A model generated the notes under the pieces. The model worked only from the letters and a program-made list of their open reading frames with translations. It was not told the DNA's origin and ran no database searches. A stretch of DNA of 64,000 bases from Verrucomicrobiota bacterium. Lineage in GTDB: Bacteria; Verrucomicrobiota; Kiritimatiellia; CAIVKH01. This document shows, in pieces, positions 14,835-23,169 of this stretch (position 1 is the first letter of the stretch; every line of letters begins with the position of its first letter). Location: contig JACKPT010000002.1 in NCBI GenBank assembly GCA_024233345.1, forward strand, positions 1 through 64,000, written 5' to 3'. The translations under genes were made by a program, and so were the position numbers.

Positions 14835-16150
14835 AGTATTGAAAATGGAATGTCCGCAACAGCGCCCACGGTAAGGTGACGGCACCGGATACGTTGGTTG
14901 AGGAACTCATTTACCCGCTTGGTGTGAAGTTTCTCCATGAGTACTCGGCAGGTGTCCGCAGATTTGTTACGCGGTTCACAGACGATGAGATGGTTCTCCA
15001 CGGCTACAGGCTTTGTGCCAAGGATGACGGTGGCAGCGGCGCGATATGGATGGCTTGGGCGCGAGGTGCGTCGAAGAACGACGAACGGTGGCTGGTAGGC
15101 TAGTCCTTCGTGGCGTCGCTTTTCAGTGAATCGGGTGACTTCCTTCCACATCGGGATATTGCGCGGATGGATGTAGCGGCGGAGGGGGCCCGTTTCTTCA
15201 TCACGATGTGGAACGACACGGCCAACATGGACCGTGAAGAAGTCGCCCACCGTTGACGTGCGGGGCGCGGCGCTGTTTGTCCAAAGATACAGCGGGGGGC
15301 ACTCAGCTTCAACTCGGCGGGTGAGACGAAGAAGAAACACATCCACGTCAGCGCTGTCGTCGAACATGCCATACGGCTGAACGATCTCAACGTCAGCTAG
15401 CTGGCTGATCCGTCTCCGCCAGTGTTCTGAGAATGAACCCGAGCGCAGAACTTCCGGGAGAATCGCGAGCATTCGCGTGCCCGGCTTGGCCCGTTCGAGC
15501 GCCGTGATTACAAATGCCGCCGCTTCGGTCATGCGTCCGCTGGCCCAACTGCAGCCTGCGGGCGCCGCCACTTTGCCGAAGGGTGGATTCAACAACAGAT
15601 GAGTGGCGCAGGAGAAAAGTGCTTCCTCCTTGAGACCATCGGAAACACGGATGCCCGGGAAAAGGTCGCTGTCTGAAAGCCGCAATGCTTCGTCGGTCCG
15701 GTGCCGTTGGCGGGCGAGCAGGACGAGACGGGTTCTCGCTCCTTGGATGAACTCACGGTGCAGGTCCGTGCCTGTGAGTTGGCGTCCCCATAGTCGCAAG
15801 GTGTCCGCGAGCGACTTGCCCAAGCGAAGTCTTCTTGCCACCGCAATAAGCAGGTCGCCCATGCCGCAGCTTGGGTCGTAGAAAATGCTGTTGGGGCCGA
15901 AACGGCTGTCGCAGTCAATTAATTGAGAGCCGAGGTCGGTGCCGGTGAAGAACGCACCAAATTTCCGTCGGGTTTCCAGCGGTGCTACTCGGCGGAGTTC
16001 GACGCTCGCTTGCCCATTCAGAGCCGCGTCAACCCGAGTGTCCCAACCTGCCACGCGATGCGATTCCACCGACAGACGTTTCAAGGAGGAAATGTAACCG
16101 GAGTAACCTCTGAACGGGCTGTGATTGACTTTTGTCGGTACGTCTTTCAT
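14831..16150 (-). CDS. N-6 adenine DNA methyltransferase (first gene of candidate defence operon)
   Basis: This 439-residue SAM-dependent methyltransferase of the gamma/type I HsdM-like class has 'RRKFGAFFTGTDLG' (63-76) ahead of motif I 'YDPSCGMGDLL' (91-101). Motif IV 'LLLNPPFGKV' (NPPF at 188-191) follows, then 'RMLAILPEVLRSG'. The last 170 residues have no methyltransferase motif and may carry target recognition, since no specificity (S) gene is present. Likely role: protective adenine methylation. Its TGA overlaps the ATG of the GHKL gene. No R-subunit helicase is encoded, so the HNH protein is the only visible nuclease. Codon use differs from the GC-rich neighbours, suggesting transfer. 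Confidence 0.85.
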   Translation of the reverse strand: MKDVPTKVNHSPFRGYSGYISSLKRLSVESHRVAGWDTRVDAALNGQASVELRRVAPLETRRKFGAFFTGTDLGSQLIDCDSRFGPNSIFYDPSCGMGDLLIAVARRLRLGKSLADTLRLWGRQLTGTDLHREFIQGARTRLVLLARQRHRTDEALRLSDSDLFPGIRVSDGLKEEALFSCATHLLLNPPFGKVAAPAGCSWASGRMTEAAAFVITALERAKPGTRMLAILPEVLRSGSFSEHWRRRISQLADVEIVQPYGMFDDSADVDVFLLRLTRRVEAECPPLYLWTNSAAPRTSTVGDFFTVHVGRVVPHRDEETGPLRRYIHPRNIPMWKEVTRFTEKRRHEGLAYQPPFVVLRRTSRPSHPYRAAATVILGTKPVAVENHLIVCEPRNKSADTCRVLMEKLHTKRVNEFLNQRIRCRHLTVGAVADIPFSIL

Positions 16151-16518
16151 CGGGGATTCAGTGTCTCAAATATCATGTCCCGGCACAATTCAACATTCGT
16201 CTGCAAATGATGTTTCCATGAAGTGTGAGGGGGTGCATGAAGTCAGGTAGCCAAGCGGATGAACGATGAACGAATTTCCGGGTATCATTTCAGGCCGTTT
16301 CATTCTTCATTCGGGTCGAACCGCAGGTATCTATTGAGCATCATAGGGTTACACATGCAAGGGTGCATTCAGAGGAGGCTTAGAGCCTCTTTTCAGGGCC
16401 GATAAATGGCGTAAGACTCTTGAGATCAAAGGGGTGCAAGTGAGATCAAAGGTATTTTTTTCATCTCCATAACCAGTCAATCATGACAGCATCGAACAGG
16501 ATTTAGTCTTTCGCTCCA
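16151..16518. other. Gene-free stretch upstream of the methylase
   Basis: No convincing gene is present. It should contain the promoter of the methylase operon (minus strand), but I see no strong consensus boxes. A small hairpin GAGGC-TTAGA-GCCTC followed by TTTT lies near 16375-16396. 'GAGATCAAAGG' occurs twice, at about 16422-16432 and 16442-16452. Confidence 0.5.
16442..16483. repeat. Imperfect direct repeat, right flank of the accessory operon
   Basis: Partner of 11206-11250 in the same orientation, lying 36 bp past the stop of the hydrolase remnant (minus strand). The pair brackets the methylase-GHKL-receiver-HNH operon, so recombination or insertion at these repeats is possible. Confidence 0.45.
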
Positions 16519-16815
16519 CTAATTGCCTGATGCTGTCTTTTGATTGCAGAAGGTTTGCAGTTCCTTGGTTGCGGAAAAAACATCTTCGGGAAGGTTGGAG
16601 AAGCCGTGAAGGTATAGCAGGATCTGGCGGTAGCCCGAGGCCTTGATTTCGCTCAACAGCGCCTTGCTCCCGATTTCCTTGTGTTTCCCCTTTTTGATTC
16701 GACGGCAGCAAAAAAACGACCGGCTGGACGAGTTGTTTTTCAGGTCGAAAACAAAGTTTGGGTTAAGTTTCGGTTCGGTGTTTTCTGTCGGCATGCGGCT
16801 AGTAATAAATAACAT
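16519..16815 (-). pseudogene. N-terminal remnant of an alpha/beta hydrolase
   Basis: The 98-residue reading begins like a full-length protein ('MLFITSRMP', then 'NFVFDLKNNSSSRSFFCCRR'). It reaches the strand before the nucleophile elbow region ('QILLYLHGFSNLPEDVF') and runs out at 'LQTFCNQK' followed by a stop. Alpha/beta hydrolases with this 'LLYIHGFSNLPE' segment are, to my memory, well over 200 residues. I found no continuation in the other two frames in the next 80 bp. The catalytic serine and histidine are therefore missing and the gene is probably dead, truncated at the edge of the accessory operon. Confidence 0.6.
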
Positions 16816-16962
16816 GATGCGCCCCCTTTCATCTATGAACCTAAAACACGAGAGAAGTACCTGAAAGTCAATTTAACGTCATACAATTCCTTTTCGGCAT
16901 ACACATATTCCTCCCGATCCTGCTCACAATCATAACCAGATGAATTGACACAAATCTCGTGA

Positions 16963-16979
16963 ATCACTAAATTCGTGAT
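16963..16979. promoter_or_regulatory. Candidate operator of the second vapBC pair
   Basis: ATCAC (16963-16967) and GTGAT (16975-16979) form an inverted repeat with a 7-nt centre, ending at the antitoxin ATG (16980). It may be the autoregulatory site; it is weaker than the palindromes of the other two pairs. Confidence 0.35.
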
Positions 16980-17210
16980 ATGAAGAATGTGACGATCAGT
17001 TTGCCGGATGAGTTGGCTCACCGGGCAAAAGTCTTTGCCGCGGAACAGAATACAAGCGTCTCCAAGTATGTCGGTGAATTGCTTGCCGAGCGGTTAGAAG
17101 CGGAGCGAGGGTATGGCAAAGCCTTGAAAGCCTGGCGTGCGAGGAAGCCTGTGGTTCTGCAGGATGCAAGTGGGTCTTATCCCAAACGGGATTCCCTGCA
17201 TGAGCGCTGA
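16980..17210 (+). CDS. Ribbon-helix-helix antitoxin (VapB-like), second pair
   Basis: This 76-residue protein begins 'MKNVTISLPDELAHRAKVFA', a ribbon-helix-helix strand and first helix, continues 'TSVSKYVGELLAERL' as the second helix, and has a short basic/acidic tail for toxin binding. It overlaps vapC at 17200 by 11 nt. The partner is a PIN toxin. Confidence 0.85.
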   Translation: MKNVTISLPDELAHRAKVFAAEQNTSVSKYVGELLAERLEAERGYGKALKAWRARKPVVLQDASGSYPKRDSLHER

Positions 17211-17628
17211 TTGCTTTGTCGATACCAACATCCTAGTGTATTCGCGGGACTTGGGAGCTGGAGAAAAACAGGTCCGGGCGTCTGAACTGGTGCTGGAGCT
17301 CTGGAACAACCGTCGGGGACGAGTCAGCATTCAGGTTCTGAATGAGTATTACGTAACCGTTACCCGAAAGCTTCACCCCGGCCTCTCCAGTGAACATGCG
17401 TGGGAAGATGTAAGCCTCCTCTGTGCATGGAATCCAGTTCCCATGGAGTGGTCGTTGTTGGAGCGCGGACGCCGTCTGCATTGTGAGTATGCTCTTTCCT
17501 GGTGGGATGCCCTGATTCTTGCTGCGGCACAAGTTTCCAACTGTGGCATTCTTTACAGTGAAGATTTGACGCATGAAGAGGTGTACGGAGGCGTGATGGT
17601 GATCAATCCTTTTCATCAAGGTTTGTGA
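17200..17628 (+). CDS. PIN-domain toxin, VapC family, second pair
   Basis: This 142-residue PIN protein starts at the ATG 17200 ('MSADCFVDTNILVYS'). Acidic residues are D8, E49 ('VLNEYYV'), D103 ('WWDALILAAA') and D122 ('YSEDL'). An earlier in-frame ATG at 17137 lies inside the antitoxin and would add a non-PIN extension, so I reject it. The stop (TGA, 17626-17628) overlaps the ATG of the next gene by one base, an accidental-looking coupling to a metabolic flavoprotein. Confidence 0.88.
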   Translation: MSADCFVDTNILVYSRDLGAGEKQVRASELVLELWNNRRGRVSIQVLNEYYVTVTRKLHPGLSSEHAWEDVSLLCAWNPVPMEWSLLERGRRLHCEYALSWWDALILAAAQVSNCGILYSEDLTHEEVYGGVMVINPFHQGL

Positions 17629-18899
17629 TGAATGAATCGCTGAAAGCTGACGTCGTCATAGCCGGTGGAGGTGCGGCGGGATTTTTTGCTGCGGTGACCT
17701 GTGCGGAGGCGAACCCGTTGCTGCGGGTGGTGCTGCTGGAGAAGAGCCCGGAACTGCTGGCCAAGGTGACGATCTCCGGGGGAGGGCGGTGCAATGTGAC
17801 CCACGCCTGTTTTGACCCGGATGCTCTCTGCTCTTTTTATCCCCGGGGTTCGCGTGAACTGCGCGGGCCGTTTCACAAGTGGCAGCCCCGGGACACGGTG
17901 GCCTGGTTCGAGATCCGGGGAGTGCCGATCAAGGCAGAGTCGGACGGGCGAATGTTTCCAGTGTCGAATAAGTCCACCGACATTACCGGGGCCTTGATCT
18001 CTGAAGCGAAACGGCTGGGAGTCAACATCTGGACCTCGTGTGGTTTAAAGACGGTGAGAAATCAGGAGGGCGGTGGATTTCGGCTGGTCCTGTCCAATGG
18101 TTCGGAGCTGACCTGCGAAAAGCTGATGCTGGCCACCGGGGGCAATCAGAACTCCTCGGGATTCGATCTTGCCGCTTCACTCGGTCACACCATCGTGGAT
18201 CCGGTGCCCTCTCTTTTTACCTTCCATGTGGATGATCCGCGTATTGCCGGTCTACCCGGAATTTCGGTGCCGGATGCGGTGGTGTCGGTACCGGGAACGA
18301 AGCTCAAGCAGACAGGCCCGCTTCTGATTACTCACTGGGGGCTCAGTGGTCCTGCGGTTCTGAAGCTGTCGGCATGGGGGGGCCGGATATTATGCGACCT
18401 CGATTATACCTTTCCTCTGCAGATCAACTGGGTAGGGGGGCAAACCACCGGTCAGGTCACCGAAGCCTTGCGGAATTTCCGCAAGCAACAGGGAGCCCGG
18501 ACCGTCACCGGACCTTCGCCGTTCGGTCTGGTCAGCCGATTATGGGGATCACTCTGTGGGGCGGCGGGCATTGAACCGGAAGTGAACTGGGCGACGCTGA
18601 CCGCGGGCCAACTCGATGCGCTGCCCCGTGAACTTTGTGAAGGGGAATACAGGGTCACCGGCAAAAGTCTGTTCAAGGAAGAGTTTGTAACCTGTGGCGG
18701 GGTGAAGCTCAAGGAAGTCGATTTCCGGACCCTGGAAAGCAAGGTCTGCCCGGGGTTGTATTTCGGCGGGGAGTTGCTGGACATCGACGGGGTGACCGGT
18801 GGATTCAATCTCCAGGCCGCCTGGACCACCGGGCGGCTCGCCGGGTTGGCCATGGCGGACGAGACAAAGGAAGCGACGCCGGGTAGAGCAGCAGGATGA
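17628..18899 (+). CDS. BaiN/RdsA-type (HI0933-like) flavoprotein
   Basis: This 423-residue FAD-dependent oxidoreductase has the dinucleotide-binding 'VVIAGGGAAGFFAAV' at the N-terminus, the family motif 'KVTISGGGRCNVTHA', 'LMLATGGNQNSSGFDLA', 'GPLLITHWGLSGPAVLKLSAW' and C-terminal 'GLYFGGELLDIDGVTGGFNLQAAW'. It belongs to the HI0933/YhiN/BaiN family; the physiological substrate is mostly unknown. The ATG at 17628 shares one base with the vapC stop. Repeats begin directly after the stop. Confidence 0.88.
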   Translation: MNESLKADVVIAGGGAAGFFAAVTCAEANPLLRVVLLEKSPELLAKVTISGGGRCNVTHACFDPDALCSFYPRGSRELRGPFHKWQPRDTVAWFEIRGVPIKAESDGRMFPVSNKSTDITGALISEAKRLGVNIWTSCGLKTVRNQEGGGFRLVLSNGSELTCEKLMLATGGNQNSSGFDLAASLGHTIVDPVPSLFTFHVDDPRIAGLPGISVPDAVVSVPGTKLKQTGPLLITHWGLSGPAVLKLSAWGGRILCDLDYTFPLQINWVGGQTTGQVTEALRNFRKQQGARTVTGPSPFGLVSRLWGSLCGAAGIEPEVNWATLTAGQLDALPRELCEGEYRVTGKSLFKEEFVTCGGVKLKEVDFRTLESKVCPGLYFGGELLDIDGVTGGFNLQAAWTTGRLAGLAMADETKEATPGRAAG

Positions 18900-18901
18900 T
18901 G

Positions 18902-19530
18902 GCCCACGGATAGCGCCGATCCGCACGGATAAAGGAACGGATTGTGGCCCACGAATCACACGAATTGCACGAAACAGGGTAGGGTGGTTTGGGGGTTTGA
19001 GATCGGTGAAGATCTGTGTGATCTGTGGGTAGTTTTGCGATTCCCCTCTATGGAGGAACATGCGGCCCACGGATTGCGCAGATCTGCACGGATGAAGGTG
19101 CGGGATGATGGCCTTTACTATTCGTGAAGATTCGTGTGATTCGTGGGCCATCCCTGAACTGCCCACGAATCACCCGAATTGCACGAAATAGGGTGGGGTG
19201 GTTTTGGGTTTTGTGATCGGTGAAGATCTGTGTGATCTGTGTGATCTGTGGGCAGTTCAACGATTCCCTCTCATGGAGGAACATGCGGCCCACGGATAGC
19301 GCTGATCCGCACGGATGAAGGAACAGAATGATGGCCCACGAATCACCCGAATTGCACGAAACAGGGTGGGGTGGTTTGGGGTTTTGCGATCGGTGAAGAT
19401 CTGTGTGATCTGTGGGTAGTTTTGCGATTCCCCTCTATGGAGGAACATACGGCCCACGGATAGCGCCGATCTGCACGGATGAAGACGCGGGATGATGGCC
19501 CACGCATTTCACGAATCCCACGAACTAACC
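18902..19530. repeat. Tandem degenerate CCCACGAAT / GCACGGATGAAG repeat block
   Basis: This 630-bp gene-free block holds three long units starting at about 18948, 19162 and 19335. Each runs from CCCACGAATCAC through ATTGCACGAAA, GATCGGTGAAGATCTGTG and TATGGAGGAACAT to GCACGGATGAAG. Partial units sit at both ends. Unit offsets are 214 and 173 bp; the first is longer because of a segment at about 19097-19160. Short relatives occur at 152-174 and 23998-24031. It is too long-period and divergent for CRISPR. Confidence 0.8.
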
Positions 19531-19558
19531 AGAGATGGTTTTGGCGCTTGAGTTCGGG

Positions 19559-20239
19559 TTAGTCTTGATGAGCAAGCTGCTCCAACAAGGCCAGGGCGGC
19601 TTCGCGACTGGAGGCAGGATTCTGGCCGGTGATCAGGTTGCCGTCGACGACCACGTTGGGCTGAAAGTCCGGTCCGCCCTGAAAGGTTGCCCCGAGTTCT
19701 TCCAACTTGGATTGGAGCAGAAACGGCACCGCGTCCTGAAGGTTTACGGCATGCTCCTCGCTGTCGGTGAAACCGGTCAGGGTCCGGCCCTGCACAATGG
19801 GTTGTCCGTCATCGCCTTTGACCCCGACGAGCGCGGCCGGACCATGGCACACAAAGGCGGTGGGGCGGTCTGAGAGCAAAAAGGATTCGACGGTTTCGGA
19901 GACGGCTTGAGACGAGGGCAGGTCAAACATCGTGCCATGCCCACCGGGGAAAAAGACGGCATTGTAGCAGCCTGAGGTAACAATCTTGAGCGGCGTGGAA
20001 TCCTTCAGCACCTCCATGGCTCTGGCGCCATTTTCCGGCATGGTCGATTCGGTGATGCTTCGCGGATCAATCGGCACCGGGCCGCCGTTCGGACTGGCGA
20101 CGGTGACGGCATACCCCGCTTCGACAAACAGGTCATAGGGCACCGAAAATTCCTCCAGCCAGACCCCGGTCGGTTCCCCGTTGGGCATTTGTCCTACACC
20201 GGTTAATACCATTAAAATCATACCGGCTATGGGTTGCAT
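19559..20239 (-). CDS. DJ-1/PfpI family protein (Hsp31-like)
   Basis: This 226-residue protein of the class I glutamine-amidotransferase fold has 'MVLTGVGQMPNGEPTGVWLEEFSVPY' at the N-terminus, 'AVFFPGGHGTMFDL' and the nucleophile Cys in 'TAFVCHGPAAL'. 'NPASSREAA' near the end completes the Hsp31/YDR533C-like pattern. Such proteins are reported as glyoxalases, deglycases or chaperones. I chose the ATG at 20237-20239 because GGAG lies 8 nt upstream; the ATG two codons earlier would have only 2 nt. No signal peptide. Flanked by repeats and nadC. Confidence 0.82.
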   Translation of the reverse strand: MQPIAGMILMVLTGVGQMPNGEPTGVWLEEFSVPYDLFVEAGYAVTVASPNGGPVPIDPRSITESTMPENGARAMEVLKDSTPLKIVTSGCYNAVFFPGGHGTMFDLPSSQAVSETVESFLLSDRPTAFVCHGPAALVGVKGDDGQPIVQGRTLTGFTDSEEHAVNLQDAVPFLLQSKLEELGATFQGGPDFQPNVVVDGNLITGQNPASSREAALALLEQLAHQD

Positions 20240-20330
20240 GGTCATTTCTCCGTTCTGTTGATCATTTGCATACCACAATACATGCAATTGGCGGGCATGC
20301 AATCACCCTGGAACTGCTGCATGTCAGACT

Positions 20331-21194
20331 TTACTGGCCGGACCGTGTCTCCACTTTCATCGAGATGTCCATGGCCTTGACGGAATGGGTAAGGGCCCCG
20401 ACCGAGATCATGTTCACCCCGGTTTCGGCGATGGCTCGTACCCGCTCGAGGGTAACGTTGCCGGAGGCTTCGGTTTCTGCCTGGTTCCCGATCAGGGCGA
20501 CCGCTTCGCGCATGGTGTCGAGTTCCATATTGTCGAGCATGATGATGTCGGCTTTGGCGGCGAGGGCTTCGCGGACATCGGCGAGGGTTTCGGTTTCGAC
20601 TTCGATGCGGATGTCCGGATGGGCCGCGCGGATCTTCTGGACCGCGGCGGTGATGCCTCCGGCGAGGCGGAGGTGATTGTCTTTGATCATCGCGAGGTCG
20701 CTGAGGGTCATGCGATGGTTGGTGATGCCTCCGACCTTGCCCGCGTACTTGTCGAGGATGCGCAGTCCGGGGGCGGTTTTGCGGGTGTCGAGAATTTTGA
20801 CCGGAAGATCCTTCACGGCATCCGCATAGGCGGCGGCTGCGGTGGCGATGCCGCACATCCGCTGGAACAGATTCAGAGCAAGCCGCTCACCGGAAAGCAG
20901 GGCGCGTATGGGGCCGGAGAGCTCGGCGATGATATCGCCCGCGCATACCCGGTGGCCATCGGTGACGCGGGCGTCGATCTTGATGGCGGGGTCGAGTTTG
21001 TGGAAGACCTGTTCGACCACCGGCAGTCCCGCGATGAGGCCGGGCTCTTTGGCGCGGAGGATCGCGCAGCCGGTATCGGTTTCCGCGAAAAGGGAAAGGG
21101 TGGTCACGTCGGTGCCCGCATGGTCCTCAGCGAAGGCGAGGTCGAGCAGGGGATTGAGGGTTTCGAGGTCAAGGAGGTGGATAGGGTCAGTCAT
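20331..21194 (-). CDS. nadC: Nicotinate-nucleotide pyrophosphorylase (quinolinate phosphoribosyltransferase)
   Basis: This 287-residue enzyme converts quinolinate and PRPP to nicotinate mononucleotide in de novo NAD synthesis. Motifs: 'ERLALNLFQRMCGIATAA', 'ILDTRKTAPGLRILDKYA' (substrate-binding Arg/Lys), 'GGITNHRMTLSDLAMIKDNH' and 'IEVETETLADVREAL'. It lies downstream of nadB on the same strand, separated by 327 bp containing a repeat. nadA is not in the window. Confidence 0.93.
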   Translation of the reverse strand: MTDPIHLLDLETLNPLLDLAFAEDHAGTDVTTLSLFAETDTGCAILRAKEPGLIAGLPVVEQVFHKLDPAIKIDARVTDGHRVCAGDIIAELSGPIRALLSGERLALNLFQRMCGIATAAAAYADAVKDLPVKILDTRKTAPGLRILDKYAGKVGGITNHRMTLSDLAMIKDNHLRLAGGITAAVQKIRAAHPDIRIEVETETLADVREALAAKADIIMLDNMELDTMREAVALIGNQAETEASGNVTLERVRAIAETGVNMISVGALTHSVKAMDISMKVETRSGQ

Positions 21195-21521
21195 GTTGGA
21201 GTCTCAATTTTGGTGTGGTGGGTGGGGACGTGCATACGATGAGCCGTTGGCGGATAGTCGACGTGCCCAGGCCGTCGCCGGCGGTGTTGTCGGGGGATGG
21301 CGCGGACAAGAGTCCAGCGCCACCCCCTCCGCCTTGCCGGACAACGCCCTGGACGCGCCGACTCTCCGGTCCCGCATTCGCGGGACTGCCCAACGGCTCA
21401 CCGTGGTACCACTCGCGCCGTTGGCGCGAGGTAAAAGAGATCCCTGCCGCCTTGTGCGGCAGGTGAATGAATTTGGAGGCTATGCCAGCATCCAGCCTCC
21501 AGCCCCCAGTATCCAGCCCTC
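21195..21521. other. nadB-nadC intergenic region with hairpin repeats
   Basis: No gene is supported. It contains a hairpin of GTCCCGC and GCGGGAC, a CGCGCC/GGCGCG inverted repeat near 21410-21430, the 35-nt CCTGCCGCC repeat at 21439-21473 and a degenerate 'CATCCAGCCTCCAGC' run near 21486-21520. nadC may have its own promoter here, but none is evident. Confidence 0.5.
21439..21473. repeat. CCTGCCGCC palindromic repeat, copy 2
   Basis: Same 35-nt sequence as 9220-9254 except one base in the loop (T for C), same orientation, including the TGAATGAATT tail. Confidence 0.7.
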
Positions 21522-23123
21522 TCATCCCCACTTGACGATCCTCGGTTCGGTGCCTCGCTGGAGGGTGATATGGCCATCGAAGGCACTGTTTTCTTCGGGA
21601 AAGTCTTCGCGAATGTGGGCCCCGCGAGATTCTTCGCGGATCAGGGCGCCCCGGACGGTCAGTTCACAAACCCGAAGCATTTTGCGGAGCGAGCGCCCGC
21701 CCCATTGGTTCATTAGTTCTCGTTCCTCTTCGCGGATGCGTCGGAGCTCCGTGAGGGCTTCTTCCAGTTCGGTCTTGTTGCGGAGGATGCCAACTTTGTC
21801 GGTCATGAGATGAGAGACATGCTCGCGCAATTTCTGGACGCGCCCGGTATCTACGGGTGCGTTGTCCCGGTGGGGCAGATTGCGGAGCAGGTCGGCAGTG
21901 GCGGGGCCTTCCTCCATGTTGACGGCGCCCTCGACCGCGCGTTTGCTGAAGACCAGGCATTCGAGCAGGGAATTGCTGGCGAGCCGGTTGGCCCCGTGGA
22001 CCCCGGTGCAGGCACATTCACCGCACGCGAACAGACCCCAGATACTGGTGCCAGCCATACGCCCGGTGACCACCCCCCCGATCCAATAGTGGGCGGCGGG
22101 AGCGACCGGGACGAGGTCCTGAGTAAAGTCGACCCCGTGGTGCAGACAAGCCTGATGCACATTGCCGAACCGTTCGATCAGCTTCGCGGCATCGAGATGG
22201 CGCAGGTCCAGGAATACATGGTCGGTCCTGTCTTTTCGCATCTCCCGGAAGATTGCTGCCGCCACCACATCGCGGGGGGCGAGTTCGCCGCGTGGGTCGT
22301 AGTCGAGTACGAATCGTTTGCCATCCGCATTGACGAGGTGACCGCCTTCGCCGCGCAGGGCCTCGGTCATCAGGAAGGTTTCTCCCGAAGTGGTGTACAA
22401 CGCGGTGGGGTGAAACTGGACAAACTCCATGTCGCAGACCTGTGCGCCCGCCATATACGCGAGGGCAATGCCGTCGCCGGAAGAGGAGGGCGGGTTGGTG
22501 GTGCGGTGGTAATTTCCTGCTGCGCCTCCGGTGGCGAGAATGGTGGCCCGTGCAGAAATAAACAGGGGGCTGGTCTTATCCTTCACGAAGGCAATCGCCC
22601 CAACGCATCGGTTGTCGCGGATCACCAGTTCGGCCACGGTGGTCTGGCCCTGGAGAAGAATGTTCGGATTCTGGGAAACCCGCTCGACAAGAAATTTGAC
22701 CACCGCCTGCCCGGTCGCGTTGCCGCCAGCGTGGAGAATACGCCGGTGGCTGTGCCCACCTTCAAGTCCGAGCGCGAGCCCGCGCCGTCCTTCGTCAAAC
22801 TGCATCCCGAGCGAGATCAATTCGCGCACCCGCTGGATGCCTTCACCAACCAAAATCTCCACGGCAGCTTTGCGGCACAGCCCTCGTCCGGCGGCGACGG
22901 TATCGTCGAGATGGAAATACGCCGAATCCTCGGGATTGATGGCGGCAGCGATCCCGCCCTGCGCCCAGAAGGAACTACTCATGTCCATAGCGGACTTCGA
23001 CACGAGGGCGACGGTGCCATTGCGGGAAGCCCAGAATGCTGCATACAGCCCCGCGAGCCCGCTCCCGATGACCAGCGTATCGACCTGAAGGTATTCGTGA
23101 GGCGTGGTGGATGGCGTGGGCAT
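21522..23123 (-). CDS. nadB: L-aspartate oxidase
   Basis: This 533-residue flavoenzyme oxidises L-aspartate to iminoaspartate for quinolinate synthesis. It starts at the ATG 23121-23123 ('MPTPSTTPHEYLQ'); the upstream in-frame part is repeat-derived. FAD-binding 'LVIGSGLAGLYAAFWAS', 'SSSFWAQGGIAAA', 'LEGGHSHRRILHAGG' and 'FVQFHPTALYT' are followed by 'CACTGVHGANRLASNSLLECLVF' (seen in parts). The C-terminal helical domain has 'LRNKTELEEALTELRRI'. It acts with NadA (absent here) and NadC downstream. Confidence 0.93.
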   Translation of the reverse strand: MPTPSTTPHEYLQVDTLVIGSGLAGLYAAFWASRNGTVALVSKSAMDMSSSFWAQGGIAAAINPEDSAYFHLDDTVAAGRGLCRKAAVEILVGEGIQRVRELISLGMQFDEGRRGLALGLEGGHSHRRILHAGGNATGQAVVKFLVERVSQNPNILLQGQTTVAELVIRDNRCVGAIAFVKDKTSPLFISARATILATGGAAGNYHRTTNPPSSSGDGIALAYMAGAQVCDMEFVQFHPTALYTTSGETFLMTEALRGEGGHLVNADGKRFVLDYDPRGELAPRDVVAAAIFREMRKDRTDHVFLDLRHLDAAKLIERFGNVHQACLHHGVDFTQDLVPVAPAAHYWIGGVVTGRMAGTSIWGLFACGECACTGVHGANRLASNSLLECLVFSKRAVEGAVNMEEGPATADLLRNLPHRDNAPVDTGRVQKLREHVSHLMTDKVGILRNKTELEEALTELRRIREEERELMNQWGGRSLRKMLRVCELTVRGALIREESRGAHIREDFPEENSAFDGHITLQRGTEPRIVKWG

Positions 23124-23169
23124 GGAGAAGAGGGTCAAGGGGTAAGGATGTGCGAGGTTGCCAATTTCC

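Noticed and set aside
11206..16483. Integron-type attC sites at the flanking repeats
   Set aside because: No RYYYAAC/GTTRRRY core sites or imperfect hairpin of attC type, and no integrase in the window.
16833..17021. Minus-strand gene over the second vapB start
   Set aside because: It overlaps the start of a convincing antitoxin and lacks motifs.
18902..19530. CRISPR array
   Set aside because: Units are 150-200 bp, degenerate and lack short identical repeats with unique spacers of constant length; no cas gene is nearby.
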